Assembly: GCF_028826155.1 (NCBI RefSeq)
Contig: NZ_JAQGPN010000001.1
Coordinates: forward strand, 2,485,501 to 2,549,500
Direction of reading: 5' to 3'
DNA from: Mesorhizobium shangrilense
Lineage (GTDB): Bacteria > Pseudomonadota > Alphaproteobacteria > Rhizobiales > Rhizobiaceae
DNA: 64,000 nt
Positions 55,882 through 63,969 of the stretch are shown here, one piece after another (position 1 is the first letter of the stretch; the number at the start of each line of letters is the position of its first letter). The notes under the pieces were generated by a model. That model saw only the letters and a list, made by a program, of their open reading frames with translations. It made no database searches and had not been told where the DNA came from. A program made the position numbers and the translations under genes.

Positions 55882-56180
55882 GCCTTGGCTCCGGGGCGCG
55901 CGTGGCGTTCGTGCTTCCTGTGGCCGGCTTCGCGGACGAAGCCCACGCTTGCGATCTTGTGTGTCGTGGTGGAGCGCACGACGGCCAGGTGCGCGCGGCA
56001 GCCGCCTGAATGCTGCCAGATCTCGTGGTGCGCGCCGGCGATGTTCACGCGGTCATAGACATAGGCGTTCCATGCCTCCTGGTCGGTCGAGGCAGGTTCG
56101 GGGCGCGTGCGGTTGCCGTCGCCCTGATAGGTGTACTCGGAGACGTCGCGGGGACCGCAATAGGGGCAGGTGATCAGCAT
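55878..56180 (-). CDS. soxD: sarcosine oxidase, delta subunit
   Basis: 100 aa from MLITCPYCGPRD at 56180. CPYC together with a later His and Cys (WQHSGGCR) form the zinc site known for SoxD. The open frame extends upstream but only as a shadow of soxB. It is ten bases from soxB and overlaps soxA, in the classical soxBDAG order. Confidence 0.92.
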   Translation of the reverse strand: MLITCPYCGPRDVSEYTYQGDGNRTRPEPASTDQEAWNAYVYDRVNIAGAHHEIWQHSGGCRAHLAVVRSTTTHKIASVGFVREAGHRKHERHARPGAKA

Positions 56181-56190
56181 TGTCGTTCGC

Positions 56191-57450
56191 CTAGTGCAGC
56201 CGGGGCGTCGCGCCCTGGCCCTTGTCGTCGATGACTGCGCCGCTATGGAAGCGGTCGAGGCTGAAGGGCGCATTGAATTCGTGCGGCTGGTCCCTGGCGA
56301 TGGTGTGGGCAAAGCAGAAGCCCGAGGCAGGCGTCGCCTTGAAGCCGCCGTAGCACCAGCCGCAGTTGAGATACATGCCGGGCAGCGGGCCAGTCGTGAT
56401 GATCGGCGAGCCGTCCATCGACATGTCCATGATGCCGCCCCAGGAGCGCAGCACGCGCACCGGCGCCAGGCTGGGGAACAACGCCAGCATCTCGCTCATC
56501 ACGTCCTCGACGATCGGCAGGTTGCCGCGCTGCGCGTAGCTGTTGTAGCCGTCGATGTCGCCGCCATAGACCAGCCCGCCCTTGTCAGACTGGTTCATAT
56601 AGAAATGGCCCATGCCGAAGGTGACGACCGTGTCCAGGAACGGCTTTATCGATTCGGTGACGAAAGCCTGCAGCACGTGGCTTTCGATCGGCAGCCTGTC
56701 GACGCCGGCCATGCGCATGACGTGGCCGGTCGATCCGGCGACGGCGACGGCGATCTTCTTCGCGCGGATCTCGCCGCGTGACGTCGTCACCCCGACCACC
56801 CGATCCCCGTCCTTGATGAAACCGTTGACCTCGCAATTCTCCAGAATGTCGACCCCGCGCCTGTCGGCGGCGCGGGCGTAGCCCCAGGCGACCGCGTCAT
56901 GACGCGCCGTTCCGGCGCGGCGCTGCATCAGGCCGCCGACGATCGGAAAGCGCGCCGATGCGGTTTCGTCGATGCCCGGCATCAGTTTCTTGATCGCGGC
57001 GACGTCCATCAGTTCGGCATCGACGCCGAGATGGCGCATGGCGTTGCCGCGCCGGGCGAATTCGTCGATCTGGCCCGGCGAATGGCCGAGCGCCAAGACG
57101 CCGCGCTGGGAGAACATGACGTTGTAGTTCAGGTCGTGTGAGAGTTCCTCCCACATCTTCATCGAGTGCTCGTAGAAGCGGATGTTCTGCGGCAGCAGGT
57201 AGTTGGAGCGCACGGTGACGGTGTTGCGGCCGACATTGCCGGAACCGAGGTAGCCCTTCTCGAGCACCGCGACATTGGTGATGCCGTGCTCCTTGGCGAG
57301 ATAGTAGGCGGTCGACAGGCCGTGCCCGCCGCCGCCGACGATGATGACGTCATAAGTCGGCTTCGGGTCCGGCTTGCGCCAGGCCGGTCTCCAGTCGCGG
57401 TTTCCCGAAAGCGCATTTTTCAGCAGCGCAAAGGCTGAATATTCCGCCAT
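56191..57450 (-). CDS. soxB: sarcosine oxidase, beta subunit
   Basis: 419 aa from the ATG at 57450, matching SoxB length. YDVIIVGGGGHGLSTAYYLAKEHG is the FAD-binding motif. GTARHDAVAWGYARAA contains a His at about residue 184 that corresponds in context to the covalent FMN His of characterised enzymes (inferred from motif). The C-terminal GWCYGGFKATPASG is the closing FAD-binding motif. This subunit oxidises sarcosine. It is first in the operon and divergent from the mechanosensitive channel gene; the 173 bases between them must hold both promoters. Confidence 0.94.
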   Translation of the reverse strand: MAEYSAFALLKNALSGNRDWRPAWRKPDPKPTYDVIIVGGGGHGLSTAYYLAKEHGITNVAVLEKGYLGSGNVGRNTVTVRSNYLLPQNIRFYEHSMKMWEELSHDLNYNVMFSQRGVLALGHSPGQIDEFARRGNAMRHLGVDAELMDVAAIKKLMPGIDETASARFPIVGGLMQRRAGTARHDAVAWGYARAADRRGVDILENCEVNGFIKDGDRVVGVTTSRGEIRAKKIAVAVAGSTGHVMRMAGVDRLPIESHVLQAFVTESIKPFLDTVVTFGMGHFYMNQSDKGGLVYGGDIDGYNSYAQRGNLPIVEDVMSEMLALFPSLAPVRVLRSWGGIMDMSMDGSPIITTGPLPGMYLNCGWCYGGFKATPASGFCFAHTIARDQPHEFNAPFSLDRFHSGAVIDDKGQGATPRLH

Positions 57451-57623
57451 GCCCCATCCATCTCGTTCGCGAGCCCGGACACTATAGTGCCGGATTTTCC
57501 GTGAAGGCCAAATTTCCGCCACGCCATATCGTTTGTCCGACCTGAGGCGTCGGTGAGGCTGAGTCGCTTGCTCGTGCAAGCGTCGCTGTCTATCACTGGG
57601 CGCCAGTTCGATCGACCCTGCAT

Positions 57624-60134
57624 GTGAGACCGGGATTGGCCAAGTCCTTCATCAACTTCCTTCGACTGCTGGCGGTCCTTGCCGCGCTGCTGGTCGTCTC
57701 CGTCGCGGCATCGGCGCAGTCCGCGGCACCCGCGCCGCAGCCCGCCTCAGAGATCGTTTCCAGCCAGAAGAGCGTTCTCGACAGCCTGACACGGCGCACC
57801 GACGATATCGAAAAGCGTATCGAGGAGAGCAAGGACAGCGACGACAAGCTCGTCGATGCGCGTGTGGCGCTCGAGGAAATCTCGGTCGAAGTGCTGCACA
57901 GCAGCGTCGCCTTCCGGCCGCGCCTGGCGGAAATCAACGCGCGGCTGGAGCAGCTCGGCCCCGCTCCCGCGGAAGGCCAGACGCCGGAAACCGAGTTGGT
58001 GTCGGACGAGCGCACGGCGCTGCAGGCGGAGAAAGCCCAGATTAACGTCCTGATAGGAAGGGCGGAAGACCTTTCTATCCGCGTCAGCGGCCTCATCGAG
58101 AAGATCGCCACGATGAGGAGCGAGCTGTTCCGGAAGGTCTTTACGGATCGCTACGACCTGATGGACGCGCTCGGGCAGCAGACCTTCATCGACGCTCAGC
58201 ATGAGTTGAGCACCTTCTACCAGTCGGTCGCCTCCTGGCTGCGTTTTGTCGTCCGCTTCAAGTTCCAGGCTGTGGTGGGCGCGGCGATACTGGCGCTGGT
58301 CGCGGCCGTGGTCCTGCTGGTCGGCGGCCGCCGCATGTTCGGACAGCTGATCGAGGCGGACCCAGCGGACGATGACCCGTCCTACCTGACCCGACTCTCG
58401 GTTGCTTTCTGGTCGACGCTGCTGCCGACGCTCGCGCTCGGGGTCTTCCTGTTCTCGACGGATTTTTTCTTCAATTATTTCAATGTATTGCGCGGCGACA
58501 TCGGAGGCTTTCTGCGATCCCTGTCGGGCTTCATCCTGATCGTGTTCTGCGTGAACAGGCTGGCGCGGGCGGCGCTGTCACCCTCGCTGCCGAACTGGCG
58601 GCTCGTCCCGGTAGACACCAGCGCTGCGCGCTGGCTGGTGTTCATCGCCACGGCCATGGCGCTGGTGCTGGGCGTCAACGGCTTCCTTCGCGAAATCAAC
58701 GAGCAGATGGGCGCGCCGCTTTCCATCACCATCGCGCGCAGCTTCGTCGCGACGATGACGGTCGGCCTATTGCTGATCTTCGTCGGCTTGATCCGGCCCT
58801 TCCGTGACAGCGAGGGGAACGCGCGACCGTGGCCGACCTGGTTGCGCTACGCGCTGTTCGGGATCGGCGGCTTTACGCTGGCGGCGGCGTTGCTGGGCTA
58901 TATCGGGCTGGCGCTGTTCCTGTCCGGGCAGGTCGTGCTGACGGGAACGCTCCTGCTGCTTGCCTATATCGGTTTCCTGTCGGCGCGGGCGATCGGCGAT
59001 GAGGGAGGGTTCGCCGGCACCGTGTTCGGAAGGCGCCTGGCGGCTGGCGGCAAGATGAACGAGGCGACGCTCGACCAGCTCGGGCTGGTGGTGAGCATCG
59101 GCATCAACCTCATGATCGCAGCGATCTTCGTCCCGATGATCCTGTTCATGTGGGGCTTCCAGGTCGGCGACCTTCGCGCGTGGGCCTACAGGCTCGCGAC
59201 GGGCATCCAGATCGGCTCGATTTCGATCTCGATCACCGGCATCCTCACCGGCATCCTGGTCTTCATCGCCGGCTACTTCCTGACGCGCTGGTTCCAGGGC
59301 TGGCTCGACGGCTCGGTGATGGCGCGCGGGCGGGTCGACGCCGGAGTGCGCAACTCGATCCGCACCGTCGTCGGCTATGCCGGCATCGCGCTTGCCGCGC
59401 TGGTCGGCATCTCTGCCGCGGGTCTGAACCTCTCCAGCCTCGCGCTGGTGGCTGGCGGCCTTTCGCTCGGCATCGGTTTCGGCCTCCAGAACATCGTTTC
59501 AAACTTCGTGTCGGGACTGATCCTGCTGGCGGAGCGGCCGTTCAAGGCAGGCGACTGGATTGTCGCGGGCGACGTTTCCGGCACGGTGAAGAAGATCAGC
59601 GTGCGCGCCACCGAGATCGAAACCTTCCAGCGCCAGACAATGATCCTGCCGAACTCGGTGCTCATCAACGGGGCCGTCGGCAACTGGACGCATCGCAACA
59701 AGCTCGGCCGCGTCGACATCAAGGTGAACCTTGCCTACGGCAGCGACGTGCGCAAAGCGCACGCGGTGCTGCTCGACATCGCGCGCTCGCATCCGATGGT
59801 GCTCAAGAACCCCGAGCCGTTCGTGCTGTTTGCCAACTTCGGCCCGGCCGCGCTCGAATTCGAGATCCGCGTCTTCCTGGCCGACATCACCAACGGCGGC
59901 GCCGTCCAGAACGACATCCGTTTCCAGGTGGTCGAGACCTTCGCGCAGGAGCATCTCGAGATCCCGTCGGCGCCCCGCGCGGTCGTGGAGTCGAAGCCTG
60001 ATGAACTGGCGCACGAGGAGCCTGAGCACGCGGAACCAGAGCGTGAGGAGACCGTCAAGCCGCCTGCCGCAAAGGCAAAGGCGCAGGCCGAGACGCCGAA
60101 GCCGGGCCGGCAGCGGAAGCAGGCTTCGGCCTGA
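57624..60134 (+). CDS. large MscS-family mechanosensitive channel with N-terminal DUF3772-type domain
   Basis: 836 aa from a GTG at 57624 with no obvious ribosome-binding site, so the exact start is uncertain. A signal-like helix (residues ~9-33) precedes a periplasmic helical, coiled-coil-like region to about 195. About ten membrane segments follow, and the MscS core with ALVAGGLSLGIGFGLQNIVSNFVSG at about 610-635 and ERPFKAGDWIVAG just after it. The last ~50 residues are highly charged and Lys/Glu/Pro-rich. It opens under membrane tension during hypo-osmotic shock. Together with ndvB/ndvA in the window it fits an osmotic-adaptation theme, though the genes are not linked in an operon. Confidence 0.9.
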   Translation: MRPGLAKSFINFLRLLAVLAALLVVSVAASAQSAAPAPQPASEIVSSQKSVLDSLTRRTDDIEKRIEESKDSDDKLVDARVALEEISVEVLHSSVAFRPRLAEINARLEQLGPAPAEGQTPETELVSDERTALQAEKAQINVLIGRAEDLSIRVSGLIEKIATMRSELFRKVFTDRYDLMDALGQQTFIDAQHELSTFYQSVASWLRFVVRFKFQAVVGAAILALVAAVVLLVGGRRMFGQLIEADPADDDPSYLTRLSVAFWSTLLPTLALGVFLFSTDFFFNYFNVLRGDIGGFLRSLSGFILIVFCVNRLARAALSPSLPNWRLVPVDTSAARWLVFIATAMALVLGVNGFLREINEQMGAPLSITIARSFVATMTVGLLLIFVGLIRPFRDSEGNARPWPTWLRYALFGIGGFTLAAALLGYIGLALFLSGQVVLTGTLLLLAYIGFLSARAIGDEGGFAGTVFGRRLAAGGKMNEATLDQLGLVVSIGINLMIAAIFVPMILFMWGFQVGDLRAWAYRLATGIQIGSISISITGILTGILVFIAGYFLTRWFQGWLDGSVMARGRVDAGVRNSIRTVVGYAGIALAALVGISAAGLNLSSLALVAGGLSLGIGFGLQNIVSNFVSGLILLAERPFKAGDWIVAGDVSGTVKKISVRATEIETFQRQTMILPNSVLINGAVGNWTHRNKLGRVDIKVNLAYGSDVRKAHAVLLDIARSHPMVLKNPEPFVLFANFGPAALEFEIRVFLADITNGGAVQNDIRFQVVETFAQEHLEIPSAPRAVVESKPDELAHEEPEHAEPEREETVKPPAAKAKAQAETPKPGRQRKQASA

Positions 60135-60254
60135 AGCAGGACCCGGCTGAACGCTGCATTCAGTTGCCGTTCAGGATCGATCAAATATAAGGTGGATGCA
60201 ACGGGCAACACCGTTGCAACGGCAACAGAGGCGGTGGCGACACCGGTAACGGCA

Positions 60255-60518
60255 ATGAAGAAGTTCCTGATCGGGCTTGCTGCGCTTGTGGCTGCGGCAA
60301 ATTCTGCGATGTCGGCGACCGCCGTCAATCGGGACAGCGAGCCGCGCACGATCATGGTCACGGAGGGCGGCAGCAAGTCGGAACTGTCGCTGGCGGCGGG
60401 CGAGACGGTCGAGTTCTGCAGCGGCGGCTGCTTCGTTACCTTGCCCAACGGAGATCGCGAGGCGCTCACGGGATCGGAGACCATCGAGATCCAGAACGGC
60501 GTCGCGCGCGTCAAGTAG
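60255..60518 (+). CDS. small secreted protein, unknown function
   Basis: 87 aa from the ATG at 60255, where MKKFLIGLAALVAAANSAMSA is a Sec signal peptide; a GTG at 60192 would add an unlikely leader. The mature ~66 residues are beta-rich with two close cysteines (FCSGGCF) that could form a disulfide. I recognise no family with certainty. A strong intrinsic terminator 24 bases downstream supports an independent transcript. Confidence 0.75.
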   Translation: MKKFLIGLAALVAAANSAMSATAVNRDSEPRTIMVTEGGSKSELSLAAGETVEFCSGGCFVTLPNGDREALTGSETIEIQNGVARVK

Positions 60519-60541
60519 CCCTCGCCTCCATCCACGTAAAG

Positions 60542-60567
60542 AAGGCCGGACGGTTGTCCGGCCTTTT
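60542..60567 (+). terminator. rho-independent terminator
   Basis: AAGGCCGGAC (60542-60551) pairs perfectly with GTCCGGCCTT (60556-60565) over 10 bp around a GGTT loop; the stem runs into TTTT (60564-60567). It ends transcription after the small secreted protein and insulates the polyprenyl-sugar cluster that follows. Confidence 0.92.
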
Positions 60568-60692
60568 GCGTTTCTCGATAAGGTTGCGTTAAGGCTGTCG
60601 GCCGAAAAGCGCTTGCAGCGAAAGCAACAGTGCGCAGGTTAAATCTTCGCTGACTCGAGTTCGCTATACCGCGCGGCAAGGGCGCCGGGACC

Positions 60693-62165
60693 ATGGGCAG
60701 AGGCGTCAAGCAGGGCGCGGGCCACATGGACGTATTATCGGACAGGAAGACGATTCCGCTTGCGGTCGATCTCGACGGTACGCTGATTGCGACGGACCTC
60801 CTGTGGGAGGGCCTTTTCCTGCTGCTCAGGAGAAATCCACTCCTTTTCTTCATGGTCCCGTTCTGGATGCTGCAGGGACCGGCGCGGCTGAAGCAGGAGA
60901 TTGCGGCGCGCGTCGACATCGACCCTGCGACGTTGCCCTACCGGGACGCCGTCCTCCAACGCATTCGACGGGAGCGCGCAGCGGGCCGGCAGGTTATTCT
61001 CGCCACCGGCACGCCCCGCAGGTTCGCCGAGGCGATCGCCGCGCATCTCGGCCTGTTCGATCAGGTGATGGCGACCGACGGCCTTCACAACCTCACTTCC
61101 GAACGCAAGCGCGCGACGCTGTGCGAGGCCTTCGGCGACGGCGGCTTCGACTACGCCGGCAACAGCAGGCACGACCTGAAGGTTTTTGACGCCGCGCGCG
61201 AAGCGATTGTCGTGGCGCCCGACAGGGCGGCCGCCCGCTGGCAATCGGCGAACCGCGCGGAATTGCTGGAGACGCCCAAACCGACGCTGCGCACCGTCCT
61301 CAAGATGTTGCGCGTACACCAGTGGCTGAAGAATGTCCTGATCGCCGTCCCGGTCGTGCTGTCGCACGAATATGCGAACATGGCGATCGTGTGGGCGGCG
61401 ATGCTCGCATTCATCTCATTCAGCGCGACTGCATCCGCGGTCTACATCGTCAACGATTTTTTTGATCTCACGCTCGACCGCAAGCACGCGACAAAGCGCA
61501 ACCGGCCCTTCGCCAGCGGCCTTTTGTCGATGAAGTTCGGGCTGATCTCGGCAATGGTGCTACTGGCGATCAGTGTCGGCACGGCGCTGCTGCTGCCGCC
61601 GCTCTTCCTCGCCGCGCTCGGCGTCTACTTCGCCTGCACCACCGCCTATTCGCTGGCGATCAAGCGGATGCTGCTGCTCGACGTGCTGATGCTGGCGGGG
61701 CTCTACACGATGCGTATCATCGCCGGCGCGGCGGCGACGGGCATGGATGTATCGTTCTGGCTGCTTGCCTTCTCGATCTTCTTCTTTCTCTCGCTGGCGC
61801 TGGTGAAGCGCTACGTCGAGCTGCGCGCCACCGCACTCGATCCCAAACAGCGGATCGCTGGCCGTGGTTATCGGCCGGAGGACGAAGACATCATCGCGCA
61901 GGCCGGCATGGCCTCCGCCTTCTCCTCGGCGCTGGTCTTGGCGCTCTACATCGACAGCGACGCGGTGCGCGAGCAATACGCCCATCCCTACATGATGTGG
62001 CCGCTGGCGCCGATCGTGCTCTATCTCACCATGCGCATCTGGATCCTCGCGCGGCGCGACGAGATGCATGACGATCCGGTCGTCTTCATCACGAGAGACT
62101 GGCGCAGTCAGCTCGTGGCGCTGTTTGGCGCGCTGCTCATTGTCTGCGCAGTGATCGCGCCATGA
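60693..62165 (+). CDS. HAD phosphatase-UbiA prenyltransferase fusion (DPPR synthase-like)
   Basis: 490 aa; ATG at 60693 or 60726. Residues ~20-200 are a HAD domain: LAVDLDGTL carries the nucleophile Asp, ILATGTPRR the Thr motif, and YAGNSRHDL motif IV with one of two acids replaced by Asn. Residues ~205-490 are a UbiA membrane transferase with NDFFDLTLDRKHATKRNRP from about 254, the two-Asp Mg/prenyl-diphosphate motif seen in decaprenyl-phosphate phosphoribosyltransferase (Rv3806c). It would link 5-phosphoribose from PRPP to polyprenyl phosphate, and the HAD part could remove the 5-phosphate. Its stop overlaps the DprE1-like gene (ATGA). UbiA proteins of other pathways are alternatives, but the partner gene favours this one. 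Confidence 0.85.
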   Translation: MGRGVKQGAGHMDVLSDRKTIPLAVDLDGTLIATDLLWEGLFLLLRRNPLLFFMVPFWMLQGPARLKQEIAARVDIDPATLPYRDAVLQRIRRERAAGRQVILATGTPRRFAEAIAAHLGLFDQVMATDGLHNLTSERKRATLCEAFGDGGFDYAGNSRHDLKVFDAAREAIVVAPDRAAARWQSANRAELLETPKPTLRTVLKMLRVHQWLKNVLIAVPVVLSHEYANMAIVWAAMLAFISFSATASAVYIVNDFFDLTLDRKHATKRNRPFASGLLSMKFGLISAMVLLAISVGTALLLPPLFLAALGVYFACTTAYSLAIKRMLLLDVLMLAGLYTMRIIAGAAATGMDVSFWLLAFSIFFFLSLALVKRYVELRATALDPKQRIAGRGYRPEDEDIIAQAGMASAFSSALVLALYIDSDAVREQYAHPYMMWPLAPIVLYLTMRIWILARRDEMHDDPVVFITRDWRSQLVALFGALLIVCAVIAP

Positions 62166-63511
62166 GCGAGAACTACGAGAGCTTCGGGCGCTTCGCGTCG
62201 CCGGCGAGGCATGGACTGTCGTCGCAGTGGGCGATTGCGCGGTTGATGGCGGGCGAGGCGGAGCCGAATTCGCTGCTCGCCTATGGAAACGGCCGCAGCT
62301 ACGGCGATTCCTGCCTCAATCCCCGAGGCCTCGCGGTGGACATGAGAGACCTCAACCGGATTCTCGAGTTCGATGCCGAGACCGGGATACTCAGGGTGGA
62401 GGCCGGCGCGCTCCTGTCCGACGTGATCGCCCAGGTGGCGCCGCGCGGGTGTTTCCCGCCTGCCGTTCCCGGAACGCAGCACGTGACAATCGGCGGCGCT
62501 ATCGCCAACGATGTGCACGGCAAGAACCATCACCGCCGCGGCACGTTCGGCGCGCACGTCCGGAGCTTCAAGCTGCTGCGCTCGGATGGCCGCGTCCGCG
62601 ACTGCTCCAGGAGCCAGAACCCCGATCTGTTTGCAGCCACCATCGGCGGCATGGGCCTTACCGGGCTGATCCTCTCGGCCGAGATATCCATGATGCGGGT
62701 CACGTCAGTCGACGTGGCCGAGCGCGTCACCGCGTTTCGGACCCTCGACGCCTATTTCGAACTCGCGGAGGCGGCTGATCAGGACAACGAATACGCCGTC
62801 GCCTGGATCGATCAGCTGGCGACGGGCTACGGTTTCGGACGCGGGCTACTGCTGGCGGGAAACCACGCCGAGACCGGCCGCTATGAGGCGCCGCAAAAGG
62901 CGGCGCGACTATCGGTACCGTTCACGCCGCCGTTCACGGTCCTCAACCAGCCGTTCCTGAAGGTGTTCAACACGGCCTACCGGCTGGCCAAGGGCCGCGC
63001 GGCGGGCACCCGGATCTCGGACTTCCGCTCCTTCTTCTTTCCCCTGGACGGGGTCGGCAACTGGAACAGGCTCTACGGCCCGCGTGGGCTGCACCAGCAC
63101 CAGAGCGTCATCCCCTTCGAGGCCGCGCCGCAAACCATACCGGCCATGCTCGCCGCGACGCAGAAGGCGGGGCAGGGCTCCTTTCTCACCGTGCTGAAGC
63201 GGTTCGGCGCTGTCGCTTCGCCGGGCATCCTGTCGTTTCCGCGGCCGGGTTACACGCTGACGCTCGACTTCCCGCATCGCGGCGAGCGCACGCTTGCGCT
63301 GCTGGCCGAACTGGACCGCATGACTGTCGCGGCCGGAGGAGCGGTCAACCCCTACAAGGATGCCCGCATGAGCGAGCACACCTTTGCGGCGTCGTTTCCG
63401 CAATGGCGCAAGCTCCAGGCCCTGCGGGACCCCGCGTTCAGTTCGGGCTTCTGGGAGCGCACAGCCTGCCGTCTGGCGAGAGACGACGGCCACAAGGTCG
63501 CGGCGGCATAG
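62162..63511 (+). CDS. decaprenylphosphoryl-beta-D-ribose 2-oxidase-like flavoprotein (DprE1-like)
   Basis: 449 aa. YGNGRSYGDSCLNPRG, IGGAIANDVHGKNHHRRG (His at about 119) and FFPLDGVGNWNRLYGPRGLHQHQ align by eye with matching segments of M. tuberculosis DprE1, including the HGKNHH motif that holds the essential His. A Lys in NPYKDARMSE occupies the place of the substrate-binding Lys. At the position of the Cys targeted by benzothiazinones (in NICVDFP), this protein has TLTLDFP, so Thr at about 367 replaces Cys. It would oxidise the 2-OH of polyprenyl-phospho-ribose toward the arabinose epimer. Confidence 0.87.
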   Translation: MSENYESFGRFASPARHGLSSQWAIARLMAGEAEPNSLLAYGNGRSYGDSCLNPRGLAVDMRDLNRILEFDAETGILRVEAGALLSDVIAQVAPRGCFPPAVPGTQHVTIGGAIANDVHGKNHHRRGTFGAHVRSFKLLRSDGRVRDCSRSQNPDLFAATIGGMGLTGLILSAEISMMRVTSVDVAERVTAFRTLDAYFELAEAADQDNEYAVAWIDQLATGYGFGRGLLLAGNHAETGRYEAPQKAARLSVPFTPPFTVLNQPFLKVFNTAYRLAKGRAAGTRISDFRSFFFPLDGVGNWNRLYGPRGLHQHQSVIPFEAAPQTIPAMLAATQKAGQGSFLTVLKRFGAVASPGILSFPRPGYTLTLDFPHRGERTLALLAELDRMTVAAGGAVNPYKDARMSEHTFAASFPQWRKLQALRDPAFSSGFWERTACRLARDDGHKVAAA

Positions 63512-63540
63512 GAACAGGAAGGGCCGGAGATGGCAAATAC

Positions 63541-63969
63541 ATGAAATACATCGTCTTTATTCTCTTCACGGTGATGACGAACGCGGCCGCCCAGCTGATG
63601 CTCAAGCACGGGATGATGTCGCTGGGACCGATCTCGTTCGAAGGCGTCAACCCGGTCGTCAAGCTGCTGCAGATCGTGTTCAGCCCCTGGGTGTTCCTGG
63701 GCCTGTGCACCTTCGTCATCTCGATGGCGTCGCATCTCTATGTCCTGTCCAAGGTCGAGCTCTCCTTCGCCTATCCGTTCCTCAGCCTTGCCTATGTCGC
63801 GGTGGCCGTGTTCGCCTATTTCGTCTTCCGCGAGGACCTGAACGCCTGGCGCATCGCCGGCATCGGCTTCATCTGCGTCGGCACCATCCTGATCGCACAG
63901 GGCGGCAGCGGCCATGTCGAGGCATCCCCTTCCCAAGAATCCATCCAGACGAGTGAGCTAGCCCGATGA
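63541..63969 (+). CDS. EmrE/ArnE-like small multidrug-resistance-fold membrane protein
   Basis: 142 aa from the ATG at 63541. Four hydrophobic helices are visible (residues ~1-20, 45-68, 72-95, 100-120), with LMLKHGMMSLG in the first loop and LSFAYPFLSLAYVAVAVFAYFVFRED as in SMR/EamA half-size transporters such as ArnE/ArnF. Such proteins flip polyprenyl-phosphate-linked sugars. Here, following a DprE1-like gene, export of polyprenyl-phosphate-arabinose to the periplasm is the natural hypothesis. The stop overlaps the next start (ATGA). Confidence 0.82.
   Translation: MKYIVFILFTVMTNAAAQLMLKHGMMSLGPISFEGVNPVVKLLQIVFSPWVFLGLCTFVISMASHLYVLSKVELSFAYPFLSLAYVAVAVFAYFVFREDLNAWRIAGIGFICVGTILIAQGGSGHVEASPSQESIQTSELAR

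Noticed and set aside
63541..63969. Small membrane protein considered as a drug efflux SMR pump.
   Set aside because: The overlap with an epimerase-type gene and the close DprE1/UbiA context favour a polyprenyl-sugar flippase. A drug-efflux role is not excluded, only less likely.
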